Assembly: GCA_002005505.1 (NCBI GenBank) | Contig: MVGU01001288.1 | Span: 52,501-82,500 of the forward strand | Source of the DNA: Botryococcus braunii | Lineage: Eukaryota; Chlorophyta; Trebouxiophyceae | Direction of reading: 5' to 3' | DNA: 30,000 nucleotides | Translations under genes and position numbers: made by a program | Notes under the pieces: model-generated | Database searches by the model: none | Told to the model about the DNA's origin: nothing | The model's input: the letters and a program-made list of their open reading frames with translations, nothing else | Shown here: positions 27,559-30,000 of the stretch, in pieces | How the letters are laid out: the number at the start of each line of letters is the position of its first letter | Position numbering within the stretch: the stretch's first letter is position 1

Positions 27559-27606
27559 TTCTCTTTAACGTTAAGTAAAGAGAATCTCCTAAAATTTTAG
27601 GAGATT
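27559..27606. repeat. Hairpin plus 24-bp palindrome
   Basis: TTCTCTTTA (27559-27567) pairs with TAAAGAGAA (27576-27584). Next to it 27583-27606 is a perfect palindrome, AATCTCCTAAAA/TTTTAGGAGATT. Confidence 0.9.
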
Positions 27607-28073
27607 TAATGCGCTTCCCCGACGTCGGTAAGACGTCGACGTGCTGCTGCATGCTCTACCGTCAGTATACGTTGTACTGGGAGCTTTACATTCAATTTAT
27701 TTGGCTTTGGGCTGAACCCCCCCCCCCTACTTCGAAGGGTTGCCTGCCTGTTAAGGTGGTTGTACAGGTTACTCAACCCATTTCTCGCCTTGCATGCTGC
27801 TAACATGCCAGGGGTCTTCAAATTAAGTGCAGAGTTGAATGCGTGCTCGAATGAATTTTGACACTCAATATAGCTGCACAGAGCCCTCCAGGGAAGAATA
27901 TGAGTCCGGACAGAGACGGAAAAGGCATTCCAAACACCACAAAGCTTACTTGCTTGGGCATATATCAGCCGCCAAGCTAAGCCGCTGGTACAAACCTGTA
28001 ACGAGCCACTGAACCTCCGATCGTGCTGCATTCTGATTGCAGCGCCGCTACTCGGGTCTTGTCCTCGCGCTTG

Positions 28074-28076
<3 letters not shown>

Positions 28077-28154
<78 letters not shown>

Positions 28155-28166
28155 ACACACACACAC
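28077..28166 (+). repeat. (CA)45 microsatellite
   Basis: About 90 bases of CA with one CAT interruption at about 28149, followed by CGCGCGCGCGCG. I see no convincing gene in 27610-28076; a C-run lies at 27718-27727. Confidence 0.96.
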
Positions 28167-28359
28167 GCGCGCGCGCGCGTCATCAGCGCACGCATAGGTC
28201 CCAAATAACAATTTTCTCCTAGTTTCCGAAGGAGCCGCAGCGGCGCAACGTGGCCCAGACGTGTGTGACTGCCGGTATGTTGAAATTTGCCTATACACAA
28301 TCAGGGCTAGACGTCAAATTTGCACTTGACCAGCGAAAAGCGGCCGATGCGATAGGGCA

Positions 28360-28428
28360 TCTCCTGCATGGGGCTTGCTCCATCTCTTGCATGGGACTTG
28401 CTCCATCTCCTGCTTGGGACTTGCTCCA
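28360..28428 (+). repeat. Three 23-bp tandem repeats
   Basis: Units begin at 28360, 28383 and 28406 and read TCTCCTGCATGGGGCTTGCT plus CCA, with one to three changes. Translated, they give ACSISCMGLAPSPAW-like repeats, but no gene is evident. Confidence 0.92.
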
Positions 28429-28636
28429 TCTCATCCTCTATATGCTGATCAAATGCAATTTCTCAGTGCACTTAAAAGGAAGAGACGCCTGCACGCCACA
28501 GCAGGGCACGTGCATGCTCCTGGAGAGCTAAATGATCCCACCTGCATTCCATTCGCTGGATGTGTTCCAACATGGGTGCCCACATTTTCCCTTTGTAATG
28601 TTTAATTGCCTATCTTCCCCATTACAACTCTTTCCG

Positions 28637-28664
28637 CGCGCGCGCGCATGTGTGTGTGCGCGCA

Positions 28665-28746
<82 letters not shown>

Positions 28747-28764
28747 TGTGTGTGTGTGTGTGTG
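28637..28764 (+). repeat. CG-rich alternating tract into (GT)40
   Basis: Alternating CGCGCG, GTGTGCGCGC and CGCGCGCGCG stretches, then GT from 28682 to 28764. Alternating purine-pyrimidine of this kind favours Z-DNA. Confidence 0.95.
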
Positions 28765-29646
28765 ACTGCAAGTTTAAACTTTTGGAGTGGAGATGATGGT
28801 TCTGGCGGGCAGGGGGTCTGGGAGAAATGAGGTATACACCTGATGTAAAGACAACCATTACCTTGTACTTCATATGCGTGCATGGGGAGATCCCGTACAG
28901 TTCTCTCTGGTTTTCATATATACTTAGATGAACGCGTACATTCTATAATTGGCCGCTCTGCGTCGCATTTAAGACGAGAACTTCACGCATTGTAATCAGT
29001 CGCTATCTTCGTCTTCATGAACGGATCTCTTTGCCTCAGTCAAATACTCTTCCGCTGATTGCCATAACACCTGAAATTTGATGGTCTTTGGAAGCAGGGA
29101 TCCCTCCGGAGACGGGTAGACGGTTGGACGTGCATTTCTCCTCACTGCCAGATGACTAGGAACATTGTCAAACAATTATGGGGTTACAGGCATCCCTTTT
29201 TTCGGTGCTTTCCAAGTCACGGTGGGGGGGGGGGGTAGAGGTCAAGTTTAATCTGGGATCCAGGTGGGATTATCGGGAGAGGGTGGCAGTTAACTGGGAT
29301 TCCACCACAAAATCCCAATGAGGGAGGGGGCCATCTGGGATCGATCTGAGATATTGTGGGAGGGGTGGGATCGATCTGGGGTACAGGGTTGGAGCTGGAA
29401 TCCAAGTGGCTAGTTTTCATTCTGCAAGTGATGCATGGGCCTGGGGTGTTTTTACTCGACCTTATAACTTCATTACACTTGCGCAAGGCCTGTTGCAGGG
29501 TCCACGATGAGCGCCCAGCTACGTACTCATACCACTATTAACAGCAACAGGGTTCCAATAGATCATAATACTCCATCGCTACGAAGCAAGGCTTTGGGAA
29601 CTTGCTGCAGAAGGATTTCATATGAATTAGATGTAACTATATAGTT
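28765..29646. other. Region without a recognised gene; G-rich part with repeats
   Basis: 29222-29236 is a G-run. From 29250 to 29400 TGGGATC and GGGAGGG motifs recur, with TGGGATCGATCTG present twice (29336 and 29367). I see no supported coding sequence. Confidence 0.4.
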
Positions 29647-29871
29647 TCAAGCAATTGATACTGGCCGGTGCACCTTACCACGTGGTAAGGCATCTAGATA
29701 TCTCTGGTAGGATTGGACACAGCGAGTCCGAGCGACAGGACGGAAATCACAATGCATCTGGCTGGACAGCTTTAATGTCGTTCCTGTCCTATCAGCCCAT
29801 GTAGCATAGTTGGCAGCAGACCCAAATGGCAAACTACGTAAACGTAGACCTGGTATAGTTGCGATCTTAAC

Positions 29872-29874
<3 letters not shown>
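29647..29874 (-). CDS. Unidentified open frame, 75 codons
   Basis: Complete from ATG to stop on the minus strand: MVKIATIPGLRLRSLPFG, SAANYATWADRTGTTLKL, SSQMHCDFRPVARTRCVQSY. The composition is unlike the surrounding simple repeats and somewhat protein-like. No domain was recognised; chance remains likely. It begins next to the (GT)n tract. Confidence 0.25.
29673..29690. repeat. 18-bp perfect palindrome with CACGTG core
   Basis: CCTTACCACGTGGTAAGG is exactly self-complementary. It contains a G-box (CACGTG), but regulatory use is unknown. Confidence 0.85.

Positions 29875-29960
<86 letters not shown>
29874..29960 (+). repeat. (GT)43 microsatellite, followed by CG and GTGC repeats
   Basis: GT runs to 29960, then GCGCGCGCGCG and, at the window edge, GTGC units that probably continue beyond it. 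Confidence 0.96.
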
Positions 29961-29962
<2 letters not shown>

Positions 29963-30000
29963 CGCGCGCGCGTGTGGGGCGCACATGCGTGCGTGCGTGC

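Overview
The window looks like nuclear DNA from a eukaryote, most likely a green alga of the chlorophycean kind. The grounds are introns with GT-AG borders, a Ty1/copia element, two LINE reverse-transcriptase tails, ankyrin-repeat coding sequence, a possible TGTAA polyadenylation signal, and very long (CA)n and (GA)n arrays at roughly even base composition. A Dunaliella-like genome would fit, but the sequence alone does not prove a species. I saw no bacterial operons, CRISPR array or rRNA.

Layout. At 46-2436 (+) is an ankyrin-repeat gene or relic with several frame changes, an intron holding a minisatellite, and one in-frame TAG. At 2636-3124 (-) is the tail of a LINE reverse transcriptase. 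From about 3.8 to 20.5 kb the minus strand carries what I read as one long, intron-rich gene. Its 5' exons (20.5-15.8 kb) encode a zinc-binding DUF6729-like domain followed by a DDE-type transposase core and an RGTS...HRHL module. Its 3' part is an array of short phase 1-1 exons (five related copies), then basic and Gln/Asn/Gly-rich segments. Sense-strand (GT)n arrays sit just inside several of its introns. The transposase exons need several one-base corrections, mostly at homopolymers, so the gene is either a young pseudogene or carries base-call errors.

A complete Ty1/copia element (7523-14894, +) with 692/693-bp LTRs and the target duplication AAAAG sits in one intron of that gene, in the opposite orientation. 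Its primer-binding site is complementary to the 5' half of an initiator-tRNA-Met-like molecule. The element is dead now: it has two TGA codons in gag-pol, a solo LTR of the same family nested antisense (366 bp, target duplication AAGCC), two (GA)n frame slips, and loss of the first RNase H aspartate. Removing the nested LTR rejoins the flanking reading frames.

The right part (20.5-30 kb) is gene-poor. It holds a 28-bp minisatellite, a second LINE tail (21989-22366, +), a predicted small secreted eight-cysteine protein (23156-23518, +), a 122-bp near-perfect palindrome, a duplicated coding-like minus-strand segment (24.8-25.5 and 26.7-27.4 kb) flanking a CA/GA/poly-G tract, and several short perfect palindromes.
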